A DNA stretch of 64,000 bases from Snodgrassella alvi wkB2 (GCF_000600005.1 NZ_CP007446.1:1700894-1764893); one strand, 5' to 3'; shown: positions 27,260 to 37,473, counted from the stretch's first letter. A program made the numbers and translations. Notes: generated by a model not told the origin, from the sequence alone.

Positions 27260-29010
27260 TACTTTTCTCCATCAGCCAAATTATTGACTGGAATCGACCA
27301 ACTTTTTGCTTTGTTATACTCTTGCCACAACAATTTATAGTCACTAGAATTTTCGATTAAATCATTATGTGTCCCATGAGTTTTAATCATCCCTTTATCC
27401 AATAATATTATTTGGTCGGCATTGACAATCGTCGATAAGCGGTGAGTTACCATAATGACAGTTTTATTTCTATCAATTAGACGGTTAAAGGCTTTTAACA
27501 ACAAAGCTTCATTTCGGGCATCAGAAAAAGCCGTCGGTTCATCTAAAATAACGATTGGTCGATTTTGCAGAAAAACCCGGGCAATGGTGATTCTCTGTTT
27601 CTGACCACCTGATAATAGCTGCCCTCTTTCTCCTGCCAGAGTGTTATACTGTTCAGGAAGGGTCAGAATGAAGTCGTGAATTTCAGCTTTTTTGGCGGCT
27701 TCAATAACGTCATCGTCAGAGATACCGTTTAACCCATAGCGTATGTTATCGGCGATCGAACACGAGAATAAAAAGTTATCCTGAAAGACAAATGAGATTC
27801 TCGACATAAGTTCAGCGTATTCAATATCTTTTATATTCACGCCACCTAAAGTTATCGTTCCAGAGGTTGTATCAAGAAAGCGAGGAATGAGATTAGCCAG
27901 CGTTGTCTTGCCAGAACCAGATGAACCAATAAGAACAGTAAATGAATTTTCAGGAATTTTGATATTGATATTGGATAAAACAGTGCCAGAATTCTGGTAA
28001 GAAAACCCAACGTTTTTAAAAATAATCTCATTATTGTCAGGTAATAGAGGGTTGGAGGGAGCCTTTAAAATTGGCAGATTTTCAACTTCAAATATCCTTT
28101 CTATTGCTGCCTTTGACTTTTGTAATATCTGAAACAGGCTCATCACAGGATAAACACTTTCTGCAATACCGATCGCCAGCAATAAAAAACAGAACGTCGC
28201 GATAAAAGAGATTTGGTCATTTAGCTGGGCTATGCTCAATCCAACAACTAATATGATACTCATCGGCATAGCAGAGAAAAGGCTGCGGGCAATTTTTGTA
28301 GACAATCGCATAGATTGCAACCAATGAAAGACCACCTGACTATAATTTTCCAGCGCTTTTTGATATTGACCGAATGCCCCCTCCCCGGCATCAAATGTTC
28401 TTACCGCACTCATTCCCTGAATATATTCAATGATTTTACCGTTGATTTGAATAGTTGCATTGTTATAGCTTTCCTTTAAAAGCTTAGCTTTTTTCATGAT
28501 AAAACTCAGCAGCAGAAAAGTAACTAAAGTGATTGCAAATACAATGCTTGCAAAGACCCAATTAAAGATAAATAAAACGAGTAAGGTAAAAATTGGGGTA
28601 ACGAATGCCTCAGCTTTTAAAGGCGGAGCATCAGCCACAAAAGCATGTAATTCTTTAATATCATCAATTAATGTTTTAACAAGATTCCCACTGCCCATGT
28701 TTCTAACCGTTTCAATTGGCAATTGATTGATTTTTTTGATAAGCCTGGTTCGTAATATTTCTTCTAGTTCAAATGCCGCATAGTGAGATTTATCGTGGGC
28801 ATAAGTTCTCAGCGTATAAAAAAGAATGCTCAGCACAAGCAGAGAGAGAATGGGCAGTCCCGGGAAGACACTGGCATCCAACATTAATTGGTACAGGACC
28901 CAGATCAACATTAGCCAGATACTCAGTTTAAGCACCTGAGCAATTGATGCCAAAAATATAGAATAAGATACTTTATTCTTTACTGGCAGAAATATATCCG
29001 TATGATTCAT
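27259..29010 (-). CDS. ABC transporter, fused membrane and ATPase domains (YbtP/YbtQ-like, first gene)
   Basis: 583 residues from the ATG at 29010, chosen because AAGGAG lies 10 nt before it; an upstream in-frame ATG at 29046 has no such site. Six-helix membrane domain, then ATPase domain with GSSGSGKTT, LSGGQKQRITIARV, VILDEPTAFSD and THRLS. Partner of the next gene in a translationally coupled pair. A weak Fur-like sequence (TGATTATCAT near 29130-29139) sits about 120 bp upstream. With the MFS gene and decayed decarboxylase nearby it may belong to a former siderophore locus. Confidence 0.87.
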   Translation of the reverse strand: MNHTDIFLPVKNKVSYSIFLASIAQVLKLSIWLMLIWVLYQLMLDASVFPGLPILSLLVLSILFYTLRTYAHDKSHYAAFELEEILRTRLIKKINQLPIETVRNMGSGNLVKTLIDDIKELHAFVADAPPLKAEAFVTPIFTLLVLFIFNWVFASIVFAITLVTFLLLSFIMKKAKLLKESYNNATIQINGKIIEYIQGMSAVRTFDAGEGAFGQYQKALENYSQVVFHWLQSMRLSTKIARSLFSAMPMSIILVVGLSIAQLNDQISFIATFCFLLLAIGIAESVYPVMSLFQILQKSKAAIERIFEVENLPILKAPSNPLLPDNNEIIFKNVGFSYQNSGTVLSNINIKIPENSFTVLIGSSGSGKTTLANLIPRFLDTTSGTITLGGVNIKDIEYAELMSRISFVFQDNFLFSCSIADNIRYGLNGISDDDVIEAAKKAEIHDFILTLPEQYNTLAGERGQLLSGGQKQRITIARVFLQNRPIVILDEPTAFSDARNEALLLKAFNRLIDRNKTVIMVTHRLSTIVNADQIILLDKGMIKTHGTHNDLIENSSDYKLLWQEYNKAKSWSIPVNNLADGEK

Positions 29011-29296
29011 AATAAAGTTTCTCCTTAGCCCATATCTATCATGCAATAAAAAAATCCGAATAGAAAAAAAGCTGTTTTTTTCTGATTATTCGTTAAGTTA
29101 TGATTCTTTTAAATCATATATCCGGCAATTGATTATCATCTGATAAATTATTTACAATCAGACAGATAAAAAAATACATTGCCAAAGTAGCTACTACTTT
29201 AGTTGCAGATTTTTTTGGTAGGGTTAAGAAACTGATATTTTTATTTTTATTGTTATGCAAGCAGCGATTTATCTGCCTGCACAGAAAATTTATTAT

Positions 29297-31507
29297 TCAG
29301 TCCAGCCTGCTTTTTCGCAGTCGCAAAGCATTAAGCAATACTGAAATCGAGCTCATCGCCATTGCCGCGCCGGCGATTACCGGGCTGAGCCAGCCAATTG
29401 CGGCCAGCGGGATACCGAGAATATTATAGAAAAAAGCAAAAAACAGGTTTTGTTTAACAACGCGTACAGTAGCGTGAGCCAGAGCCAGCGCATCGGCTAC
29501 CTGAGTCACCGAATGGCGCATCAGCGTAGCTGAAGCAGTATTGGTGGCCACATCTGCCCCGCCATACATGGCAAAGCTGACATCCGCCGCGGCCAGTGCC
29601 GGCGCATCGTTGATACCGTCGCCGACCATCGCTACCACCTTGCCCTGCTGCATCAGCGCTCTCACCGCTTCGGCTTTAGCACGCGGATTCATTTCTGCCT
29701 GATAATAGCTGATACCCAGTTGTCTGGCAATATATTCAACTACACTGCGCTGGTCGCCGCTCATAATATGAATATCAATATTTTGCTGCTGTAAGCGTTT
29801 AATTGCACTGGCAGTGTCTTCTTTTAAAGCATCAGCAATAGCAAATGCACCTGCTATTTCATTATTAATAGCGACAACCACAATACTGGCAATCTGCCAG
29901 ATTTCCTGCTGCTGTAATTGCCCGGGTATGCTGAAACCGCACCAGGCAGGATTGCCGACTTTTACCGCGCCATAACCGTCTACTTGCGCCTGTGTACCCT
30001 GCCCGATTTCGCTGTGGCTATTGCTGGCGGTCAGTACCGGCAGGTTTTGCTGTTCAGCAGCCTGAATCACTGCTTGCGCCAGCGGATGAGTGGTGAGCTG
30101 TTCAGCGGCGGCAGCCAGTTGCAGAATAGTTTGCGCATCATACTGACAAGCAGGATTTCGCCACTGGGCAACAATCTGAGGTTTACCCTGAGTAAGAGTG
30201 CCGGTTTTATCCAGTACAACCGTATTGACCTGACTGGTACGCTCAAGTGAGGCTGCATCTTTAAACCATACTCCGTACCGCGCCGAGCGCCCCATACCCA
30301 CCATCATCGCGGCCGGTGTGGCCAGACCCAGCGCACACGGACAGGCAATTACCAGTACGGCTACACCGCGGGTCACTGCTTCGTTAAAATCACCACCAAG
30401 CCACCAGTTCAGAATAAAAGTTAATACGGCTATGGCAACTACGGCAGGCACAAATACCATGGATACTTTATCAGCCAGCCGTGCAATCGGTGCTTTACTG
30501 CCCTGTGCCTGCGCCAGTGCCTGCATCATGTCACCCAGCAGAGTCTGACTGCCAAGGGTCTGTGCCTGATAGGTGATACTGCCGTTGCTCAGTAATGCAC
30601 CGGCAAGTACTTTATCACCAGCCTGTTTCAGTAATGGTTTAGATTCACCGGTGAGATAGCTTTCATCACACCATGCTTCACCATTGTGCACAATGCCATC
30701 GGCAGCGATGCGGTTGCCGGCATTGGTTTGCAGGATGTCACCTTTCTGTATCTGGCTGAGCGGTACTTCCTGCCAGCCGTTGTCTGTTTGTCTGCGCACC
30801 ATTTTCGGGGTCAGTTGCAGCAGCATGCTCATGCTGTTGAGGCTTTGTTTTTTAGTCCGCTGTTCCAGATATTTGCCCAGCGAAACAAAGGCAATTACCA
30901 TCACGCTGGCTTCGAAATAAATATACTGATGCGCACCATGCTGATGATTAAACAGCATAATACTGGAATAGAGCCAGATAGCGACCGTGCCCAGAGACAC
31001 GAGTACATCCATATTGGCTACGCCGCCTTGCAGGGATTTAATCGCACTATTGTAAAACGGCCACGCCAGACCAAGCTGGATAATCGAAGCGAGAACAAAC
31101 TGCCACCATGGCGGCAGCATCCAGTGCTGTCCCAGCAGCATGCCCAGCATACCGATAACAAAAGGCAGAGCAATGATCCAGATAACTGCCAGACGCCACG
31201 GTATCGCTGTCGTTTTATGCTCCTCATTCTGCATTTCAGCCAGTGCTTCGATACTGGCGCTGGTTACGGCTGTGGCTTTAAATCCGGTTTTTGCCACTAT
31301 CTGAACTATATCGGCTGTACTCAGCAGCTTACTGTCAAAACAGGTTTGTAATTCATCACTGGCAAAGTTTACATCGGCAGCAATAATACCCTGCTGCCGG
31401 CGCAATACTTTTTCTATGCGGTTGGCACAGGCCTGACAGTCCATGCCCTCAATGGCAAAGCGCGCTGTTTCGGCTGTATTGCCGTTAGTGTGCTGAGTTT
31501 GTTCCAT
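29297..31507 (-). CDS. copA: Copper-exporting P1B-type ATPase
   Basis: 736 residues. One N-terminal heavy-metal domain with GMDCQAC (Cys24, Cys27), then the P-type core: TGES actuator motif, the intramembrane CPC metal site (ACPCALGLATPAA), DKTGT phosphorylation site, HPLAQA nucleotide-binding motif and GDGINDAPAL hinge. This is the Cu(I) P1B-1 pattern; the protein pumps Cu(I) from cytoplasm to periplasm. It follows copZ in the same direction, 38 bp apart, under the CueR-type promoter at 31800-31830. Confidence 0.95.
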   Translation of the reverse strand: MEQTQHTNGNTAETARFAIEGMDCQACANRIEKVLRRQQGIIAADVNFASDELQTCFDSKLLSTADIVQIVAKTGFKATAVTSASIEALAEMQNEEHKTTAIPWRLAVIWIIALPFVIGMLGMLLGQHWMLPPWWQFVLASIIQLGLAWPFYNSAIKSLQGGVANMDVLVSLGTVAIWLYSSIMLFNHQHGAHQYIYFEASVMVIAFVSLGKYLEQRTKKQSLNSMSMLLQLTPKMVRRQTDNGWQEVPLSQIQKGDILQTNAGNRIAADGIVHNGEAWCDESYLTGESKPLLKQAGDKVLAGALLSNGSITYQAQTLGSQTLLGDMMQALAQAQGSKAPIARLADKVSMVFVPAVVAIAVLTFILNWWLGGDFNEAVTRGVAVLVIACPCALGLATPAAMMVGMGRSARYGVWFKDAASLERTSQVNTVVLDKTGTLTQGKPQIVAQWRNPACQYDAQTILQLAAAAEQLTTHPLAQAVIQAAEQQNLPVLTASNSHSEIGQGTQAQVDGYGAVKVGNPAWCGFSIPGQLQQQEIWQIASIVVVAINNEIAGAFAIADALKEDTASAIKRLQQQNIDIHIMSGDQRSVVEYIARQLGISYYQAEMNPRAKAEAVRALMQQGKVVAMVGDGINDAPALAAADVSFAMYGGADVATNTASATLMRHSVTQVADALALAHATVRVVKQNLFFAFFYNILGIPLAAIGWLSPVIAGAAMAMSSISVLLNALRLRKSRLD

Positions 31508-31545
31508 GGTTCTGTCCTTCTGTTTTCCAGCCGCATATCTGAGGA

Positions 31546-31752
31546 TTAAACTACATCAAAACCGGCAGCTTCAACCGCGGCTTTGAGGGTATCTACGTTA
31601 GTAAGGCTGTCGTCAAAGCCAATATCGGCAATACCGGTTGCAAAATTAACTGCCACAGTTTCCACACCCGGGCTGCCCTGTAGTGCTGATGTCACACTTT
31701 TGGCACAACCTTCGCAGGTCATACCGTCAATTTTAAACTGAACCATTTGCAT
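31546..31752 (-). CDS. copZ: Copper chaperone (HMA domain)
   Basis: 68 residues, a single ferredoxin-like heavy-metal domain with the GMTCEGCAKSV metal-binding motif (Cys13, Cys16), similar to the N-terminal domain of the following ATPase. CopZ-type proteins carry Cu(I) to CopA and buffer it in the cytoplasm. First gene of the copZ-copA operon, divergent from cueR. Confidence 0.95.
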   Translation of the reverse strand: MQMVQFKIDGMTCEGCAKSVTSALQGSPGVETVAVNFATGIADIGFDDSLTNVDTLKAAVEAAGFDVV

Positions 31753-31799
31753 TTCTGTCTCCTTATGGATTCGGGTTTAATAAAAAGTAGATAAAGTAC

Positions 31800-31830
31800 A
31801 GCTTAAACCTTAACACTGTGATAGAGTCAA
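31800..31830 (-). promoter_or_regulatory. MerR-type promoter of copZ-copA with 19-bp spacer
   Basis: On the minus strand TTGACT (-35) and TAAGCT (-10) are separated by exactly 19 bp, longer than the normal 17, and the spacer overlaps an imperfect dyad (arms ACTCTATCAC and GTGTTAAGGT, 7 of 10 positions symmetric). Overlong spacers with a central dyad are the hallmark of promoters that CueR-type regulators untwist when loaded with metal. Confidence 0.85.
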
Positions 31831-31862
31831 GCTTTACATATGCAAATTCAGATTTTTATCTT

Positions 31863-32270
31863 ATGAATATCAGTGCCGCAGAAAAATTAACCGGTTTATC
31901 CAGTAAAACCATTCGTGATTATGAGGCTGCCGGACTGATTCAGCCTGTGCGTCAGAGTAACGGCTATCGCGATTACAGTGAAGCCGATATTGCCACACTG
32001 TGCTTTATCAGACATGCCCGCGAAGTAGATTTTTCGCTGGCACAGATTGCCCAGCTGCTTGCATTACGCAACAATCCGCAACGCACCAGTGCTGATGTCA
32101 AAGCACTGGCAGGCGAGCACATACAGCGTCTTAACCAGAAAATTAATGATTTATCCAGCATGAAAGAGACTCTGGAAAACTGGTACAACCGCTGTGGCGG
32201 TGATGCTTCACCACACTGTGCGATTATCGACGGGCTGGATAAGCATGGTTATGCCGGTAATCACAGTTAA
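31863..32270 (+). CDS. cueR: CueR-like MerR-family copper regulator
   Basis: 135 residues from the ATG at 31863 (MNISAAEKLTG, the standard MerR opening); an upstream in-frame ATG at 31818 would add 15 residues that do not belong to the family and would overlap the operon's operator. Winged helix at 1-70 (SKTIRDYEAAGLI, NGYRDYSEADI), dimerisation coiled coil, and a C-terminal metal loop CGGDASPHC whose two Cys are spaced as in Cu(I)-sensing CueR. It should activate copZ-copA in response to Cu(I). Confidence 0.93.
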   Translation: MNISAAEKLTGLSSKTIRDYEAAGLIQPVRQSNGYRDYSEADIATLCFIRHAREVDFSLAQIAQLLALRNNPQRTSADVKALAGEHIQRLNQKINDLSSMKETLENWYNRCGGDASPHCAIIDGLDKHGYAGNHS

Positions 32271-32395
32271 GCCGGCTCCGGTTTGTGTTATCCGTTCAGG
32301 ACTGGCTGTTATTCATAGTAACTAAAACTGTCTTTTTACTTAAAACAAGCTAAAATAGTCGCTTTTCGGCACTTTTCCCGGGCTTTATTGTTGCT

Positions 32396-35300
32396 ATGCG
32401 TCTTACCCATATCAAGCTTTCCGGCTTTAAATCCTTTGTTGATCCCACCACGATTGCGGTACCGGGCAGACTGGTAGCGGTAATCGGACCAAACGGCTGT
32501 GGCAAAAGCAATGTGATTGATGCTGTGCGCTGGGTTCTGGGAGAAGCTTCCGCCCGGCAGTTGCGCGGCGAAAGCATGCAGGACGTGATTTTTAATGGTG
32601 CCAATACCCGCCGTCCGGCACCGCGTGCCAGTGTCGAACTGGTATTTGACAATAGTGACGGCCAGCTTCAGGGAGCATGGGGACAATATGCCGAAGTGGC
32701 GATAAAACGCCAGCTGACCCGCCAGGGCGATTCTACTTATTTCATTAATAATCAGGTTGTGCGCCGCCGTGATATTACCGATTTATTTCTCGGTACTGGT
32801 GTCGGTGCCCGCGGTTACGCCGTCATTGAGCAGGGAATGATTTCCCGCATCATTGAAGCACGGCCGGAAGAGCTGCGTGCCCATATCGAAGAAGCCGCCG
32901 GCGTGTCTAAATACAAAGAACGCCGCCGTGAAACCGAAAATCGTCTTGCCGATACCCGTGAACATTTACAACGACTGGCCGATTTACAAAGCGAGCTGGA
33001 TCGTCAGGTAGAAAAACTCCGGCGACAGGCAAATACCGCACAACGCTATCAGGAGCTGAAAGCTCAGATAGCCGATAAACAGAATTTATTTGATTACAGC
33101 CAGTGGCAGCAGGCTCTGCATCAGGCAGACAGTGCCACAACACTTTACCAGCAGCATGGCAATGCACAGGAATCGCTAAAGCAGCAACTGGAAATACTGG
33201 AACAGCAATTACAGCAGCTGCGTGAACAGGAACAGGAACAGCAACAGCGAGTACGCGAAGCTGAAATGCAGCGTGCCGGCCTGCGCGAACAATGGGCACG
33301 GCTAGAAGAACAGATTCGCCACCGGCGTGACTGGCAGCAGCGTATTGCTCGTGAACAGACTCAGGCACAAACTGAGCTGCAACGCCTGCACAATGAAAAT
33401 ATTCAGCAACAGCAGCAACTGGAATCGGCCAGTTCAGAGCTGGAAGAACAGCAATTACAGCGTGAAGAATGGGCTTTACAGGCCGCGGAACATGAAGCGC
33501 GCATGCCGGAACTGGAAGAACTGGCTCATCAGGGCGAGCGCACTCGTCAGAACCAGCAAAATGAGCTGGCACGTCTGGAACGTGAACTGGCCATCAAACA
33601 ACAGCAGCACCAGCATGCGACAGCGGCCATTGCTCAATTGCAGCAGCGCCGGCAGCGTCTGGAAGAAGAATTGACGCAACTGGCCTTACCGCAAAACGGA
33701 GAGCTGGAAACCGCCCGTGAGACAGCAGCAGAGCTGGAACAGATTGTAACTACGCTGGAAGAGAACCTGCTGCAATATGAACAGCAGCGTGAAAGCGCAC
33801 GGGAAGCACTGCTTCTGGCTCAGCAGCAATACCGGCAACTGGACAAACAGCAGCTTACTCTTAGCGCGCAGGTAGAAGCGTTAACAGCCATGCTTCCGCA
33901 AGCTGAACGCAGCAGTACTGAAAAAGAAACCGATAGTAATATTCCCTTATTATGGCAACATTTGCAGGTTGCCAAAAAATGGCAGCATGCGACAACCGTT
34001 GTCCTCGGACACAGACTACAGGCATTGTATACCGAACAGCTGCAACCTGGAGATACTCTGCCAGAACACACAACCGTCTGGGTCAATCAGGCAGCTGAAA
34101 CCAACCGGCAAAAATGGGCAACAAATGCCCTTTTACAGCATATAGAAGTTCAGGCTCCATTTTCCGAAGCCATACAATACTGGCTCGGACAGGTATTTTG
34201 TGCAGAAACACTGGAAGAGGCTTTGCTCGGACAGACTGATTTACAGGCACAACAGCTTATTATTACTCCTGAAGGCCACTGCATAGATGCCATCAGTGTG
34301 ACATTGTATGCTGAAGATAATGGCACCGGTCTGCTGCAACAGCAGCAGCAATTGCGCGAACAGCAACAGGCATTGCTAGCACTGGAACAACCTTTGCAGC
34401 AGGCTGCAGAAACCATGCAGCTGGCGCAGCGCAACCTTGAGAACACGGAAGAACGGTTGAATCAGTGTCAGCAACAGCTTAAACAGCAGCAACAGCGCTG
34501 GCAAACAGCCTCTGCTCAGGCTACTGAGTTACTGGCACGCACCAGCCAGGGGCAACTGCGGCAGGAACATATTCAGCAGGAAAGCGCACAAATCATCAGT
34601 GAGCTGGCGCAACAGCAGCATGTGCAGCAACAAACGCAGGCTGATACTGAAAATCTTACACTCTCGGTAGAACAATTGCGTCCGCAATTACAAAATCATA
34701 CTGCCAGCCAGCAAAACCAGCAGCAAACTTTGAAACAGAGCCAGCTGGCATTGCTGGAAGCGCGACGGCAGCAGGGTTTGGTAGAAATGGCTATAGTACG
34801 CTTACAACAGCGGATTCAGACTGCCACACAGGAACAGCAGCGTATTGCACGCGAAACGGAACGCTGGCAGGAACGTCAGAGCGAGCTTGCACTCGGGATT
34901 GCCGAGCAGGAAATGGAAGACGAACAAACTCTGCAAACTGAAGAACTGAATACCCAAATCGATGCAGCTACTGAACAGTGTACAACTGCACAGCAAGTGC
35001 TTGAGCAGCTCCAGCAGCAATTACAGCACATACAGCAACAGCAGCACAATCTCAACAGCCAGCTTCCGCAGTTACAGGCCGATACTCAGACTGCTTTGCT
35101 GCAGCAACAGGAAGCCTTGCTGAATGCCAGACGTTTTCACGAAACTCTGCAACAGAATCAGGCTGATCTGGAGGCATTAGCCGAACTGTTTAATCATTCA
35201 CAGCAGGCTGTACCGGAATTAAATCAGGAAATTGCGGCACTGGCACAGAAAATCAATGCACTGGGTGCGGTTAATCTGGCGGCATTACAGGAGCTGGAAG

Positions 35301-35875
35301 AAGCACATGAGCGCGCTGAGTATTATCAGACACAAACAGCGGATGTACAGGCGGCTATTGCCTTACTGGAAGAAGCCATCAGTACAATTGATGAAGAAAC
35401 CAAAACCCGTTTTAAAACTACTTTTGATGCGGTAAACGAAAAAGTACAAAGCTACTTTCCTACCTTATTTGGTGGTGGTGAGGCAAGACTGGATATGGTC
35501 GGCGATGATTTACTCAGCGCCGGCGTATCCATTATGGCACGCCCGCCGGGCAAGAAAAACAGTACTATTCATCTGCTTTCCGGCGGAGAAAAAGCCTTAA
35601 CTGCCATGAGTCTGGTCTTTGCCCTGTTCAGCCTTAACCCTGCTCCGTTCTGTCTGCTGGATGAAGTAGATGCTCCGCTGGATGATGCCAATACCAGCCG
35701 TTTTTGCAATCTGGTTCAGCAAATGTCGGCACAGACTCAGTTCGTGTATATCTCCCATAACCGTCTGACGATGGAAATGGCCGAGCAGCTGGTAGGGGTA
35801 ACCATGCAGGAAAAAGGTGTTTCGCGTATTGTTGAAGTCAATATCCGTCAGGCACTGGATATGGCTGAAGCTTAA
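32396..35875 (+). CDS. smc: Chromosome segregation protein SMC
   Basis: 1159 residues, the normal SMC length. N-terminal Walker A GPNGCGKS (31-38) and Q-loop region; long coiled coil broken by a hinge near 490-640; C-terminal signature LLSGGEKALTAMS and Walker B CLLDEVDAPLDDAN. The coiled coil is unusually rich in glutamine (many QQQ runs from CAG/CAA repeats), a visible local bias. SMC forms a ring ATPase that compacts and separates chromosomes with ScpA and ScpB, which are not in the window. Confidence 0.97.
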   Translation: MRLTHIKLSGFKSFVDPTTIAVPGRLVAVIGPNGCGKSNVIDAVRWVLGEASARQLRGESMQDVIFNGANTRRPAPRASVELVFDNSDGQLQGAWGQYAEVAIKRQLTRQGDSTYFINNQVVRRRDITDLFLGTGVGARGYAVIEQGMISRIIEARPEELRAHIEEAAGVSKYKERRRETENRLADTREHLQRLADLQSELDRQVEKLRRQANTAQRYQELKAQIADKQNLFDYSQWQQALHQADSATTLYQQHGNAQESLKQQLEILEQQLQQLREQEQEQQQRVREAEMQRAGLREQWARLEEQIRHRRDWQQRIAREQTQAQTELQRLHNENIQQQQQLESASSELEEQQLQREEWALQAAEHEARMPELEELAHQGERTRQNQQNELARLERELAIKQQQHQHATAAIAQLQQRRQRLEEELTQLALPQNGELETARETAAELEQIVTTLEENLLQYEQQRESAREALLLAQQQYRQLDKQQLTLSAQVEALTAMLPQAERSSTEKETDSNIPLLWQHLQVAKKWQHATTVVLGHRLQALYTEQLQPGDTLPEHTTVWVNQAAETNRQKWATNALLQHIEVQAPFSEAIQYWLGQVFCAETLEEALLGQTDLQAQQLIITPEGHCIDAISVTLYAEDNGTGLLQQQQQLREQQQALLALEQPLQQAAETMQLAQRNLENTEERLNQCQQQLKQQQQRWQTASAQATELLARTSQGQLRQEHIQQESAQIISELAQQQHVQQQTQADTENLTLSVEQLRPQLQNHTASQQNQQQTLKQSQLALLEARRQQGLVEMAIVRLQQRIQTATQEQQRIARETERWQERQSELALGIAEQEMEDEQTLQTEELNTQIDAATEQCTTAQQVLEQLQQQLQHIQQQQHNLNSQLPQLQADTQTALLQQQEALLNARRFHETLQQNQADLEALAELFNHSQQAVPELNQEIAALAQKINALGAVNLAALQELEEAHERAEYYQTQTADVQAAIALLEEAISTIDEETKTRFKTTFDAVNEKVQSYFPTLFGGGEARLDMVGDDLLSAGVSIMARPPGKKNSTIHLLSGGEKALTAMSLVFALFSLNPAPFCLLDEVDAPLDDANTSRFCNLVQQMSAQTQFVYISHNRLTMEMAEQLVGVTMQEKGVSRIVEVNIRQALDMAEA

Positions 35876-36011
35876 GTTCGCAGATAACAGAATGGCACTA
35901 ACCACACAATACAGCTTCTGCTTTTTCAACTCATGCTTACTGAATCATTCCTGATAATCAGTCTTTTTTTAATTTATAATTCTCTGCAACAGATCATTAC
36001 AAGCAATACCT

Positions 36012-37301
36012 ATGCTACTGAATTTTTTATACCAAATCTTATGGCAGATAGCACCCCCTTTTTTACGCAGATATTTACGCCGGCGTGCTGCGCTGGCACC
36101 GGCATATGCGCTTAACTGGTCTGAACGTTTCGGCAAACCTTATCCCGATCCGGTAAAACACGGCATCTGGGTTCATGTGGTTTCTGTTGGTGAAACACGT
36201 GCTTCATTACAATTTATCCGTGCGCTGCAAAAACATTTTCCGGATAAACCATTATTGATGACGCAAACCACGCCTACCGGTCGTGCCACGGTACAGCATT
36301 TTTTTCCTGAAGCACAATGCCGTTATCTGCCCTATGATAAAAAATCCTGGGTTAAACAATTTATCCGGGATCACCAGCCTGTATTCGGCGTATTAATGGA
36401 AACAGAAATCTGGCCGAATCTGATTAATGTCTGCGCCGACAATCAGATTCCGCTGTTTATGGCTAATGCGCGCTTATCCGAAAAGTCTCTGCACGGTTAT
36501 CTGAGAGTACGCTCACTGGTTGCGCCGGCTCTGAGCAAGTTAACCGGCTGTTACGCCCAGACTGAGGCGGATGCTCAGCGGCTTAAACAAATCGGTGCTG
36601 CCAATATTCAGGTCTGTGGTAATACCAAATATGATATTACTCCGCCGGCAGAAATGGCTGAACTGGCACAAACATTCAGACAGCGTATTGGCAACAGGTC
36701 GGTAGTTGTGTGCAGCAGTACCCGTTTTTACCACGGCACAGACGAAGCACAGTTACTGCTTGATGCATGGGCAAAACAAAAAACCGGCAATATCCTGCTG
36801 ATTATCGTTCCGCGTCATACTGAGCGCTTTCAGCCAACTTACGAATATGCCGAAAAACTGAATTTTATTACCCAAAAACGCAGTGATAACCAGAATATCG
36901 CCGAACAGACTCAGGTCTGGATAGGAGATAGTATCGGCGAACTGTTTGCCTACTATGAATGTGCCGATATTGCCTTTGTAGGCGGAAGTCTGGTCGACAG
37001 CGGCTGCCATAATATTATCGAACCGATTGTGTGCAAACTCCCTACTCTGTTTGGTCCTTCTACCTATAATTTTGCCGACGCCGCGCCCAAAGCAATTGCC
37101 GCCGGCGCAGCTAAGCAAATTCATTCTGCAGAAGACTGGGCAGCAACAACCCTGGCTTTGCTGGATGATTCACAGCAAAGAAAGCAGATGTCTGCCAGTG
37201 CACAAGCCTTTATCCGGCAGCATCAGGGAGCAAGTGAACGCATGGCACAAATCATTTATGATTGTCTGGCCAGCCATACCAATAAACCATCAGCTAGTTG
37301 A
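36012..37301 (+). CDS. waaA: 3-deoxy-D-manno-octulosonic acid (KDO) transferase
   Basis: 429 residues: one N-terminal membrane anchor, GT30 N-terminal domain with the VSVGETRAS motif that contains the catalytic-type Glu, ETEIWPN, and C-terminal FVGGSLVDSGCHNIIEP for CMP-KDO binding. The enzyme adds KDO to lipid IVA at the inner membrane in lipooligosaccharide synthesis. It lies after smc with a 136-bp gap and ends at a shared terminator. Confidence 0.96.
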   Translation: MLLNFLYQILWQIAPPFLRRYLRRRAALAPAYALNWSERFGKPYPDPVKHGIWVHVVSVGETRASLQFIRALQKHFPDKPLLMTQTTPTGRATVQHFFPEAQCRYLPYDKKSWVKQFIRDHQPVFGVLMETEIWPNLINVCADNQIPLFMANARLSEKSLHGYLRVRSLVAPALSKLTGCYAQTEADAQRLKQIGAANIQVCGNTKYDITPPAEMAELAQTFRQRIGNRSVVVCSSTRFYHGTDEAQLLLDAWAKQKTGNILLIIVPRHTERFQPTYEYAEKLNFITQKRSDNQNIAEQTQVWIGDSIGELFAYYECADIAFVGGSLVDSGCHNIIEPIVCKLPTLFGPSTYNFADAAPKAIAAGAAKQIHSAEDWAATTLALLDDSQQRKQMSASAQAFIRQHQGASERMAQIIYDCLASHTNKPSAS

Positions 37302-37436
37302 ATTTTAAAAAAATCAGAGATTTAAAATTGAACTGAGAGCATAGAAAATCTTAGATAAATACTGATTTCTATTAATATTAATTAACAACTTTTATATTTG
37401 GCCGATAAACTGCATACTGAATTTTCTAAGCAAATA

Positions 37437-37473
37437 AAAAAGGCCGGACAATAGAAATTTGTCCGGCTTTTTT
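37437..37473. terminator. Bidirectional terminator between waaA and the sulfatase-fold gene
   Basis: GCCGGACAA (37443-37451) and TTGTCCGGC (37459-37467) form a perfect 9-bp stem with a 7-nt loop, flanked by A-run on the left and T-run on the right, so it serves both convergent genes. Confidence 0.93.

Noticed and set aside
29045-29092. Inverted A/T-run structure (CGAATA ... TATTCG) upstream of the ABC operon as terminator
   Set aside because: The pairing is mostly A/T runs, there is no gene ending there on the minus strand except copA 200 bp away on the far side of its own stop, so it is not convincing.
29126-29144. Fur box before the ABC pair
   Set aside because: Only the core TGATTATCAT fits; overall about 11 of 19 positions match, which is near what an AT-rich spacer gives by chance.
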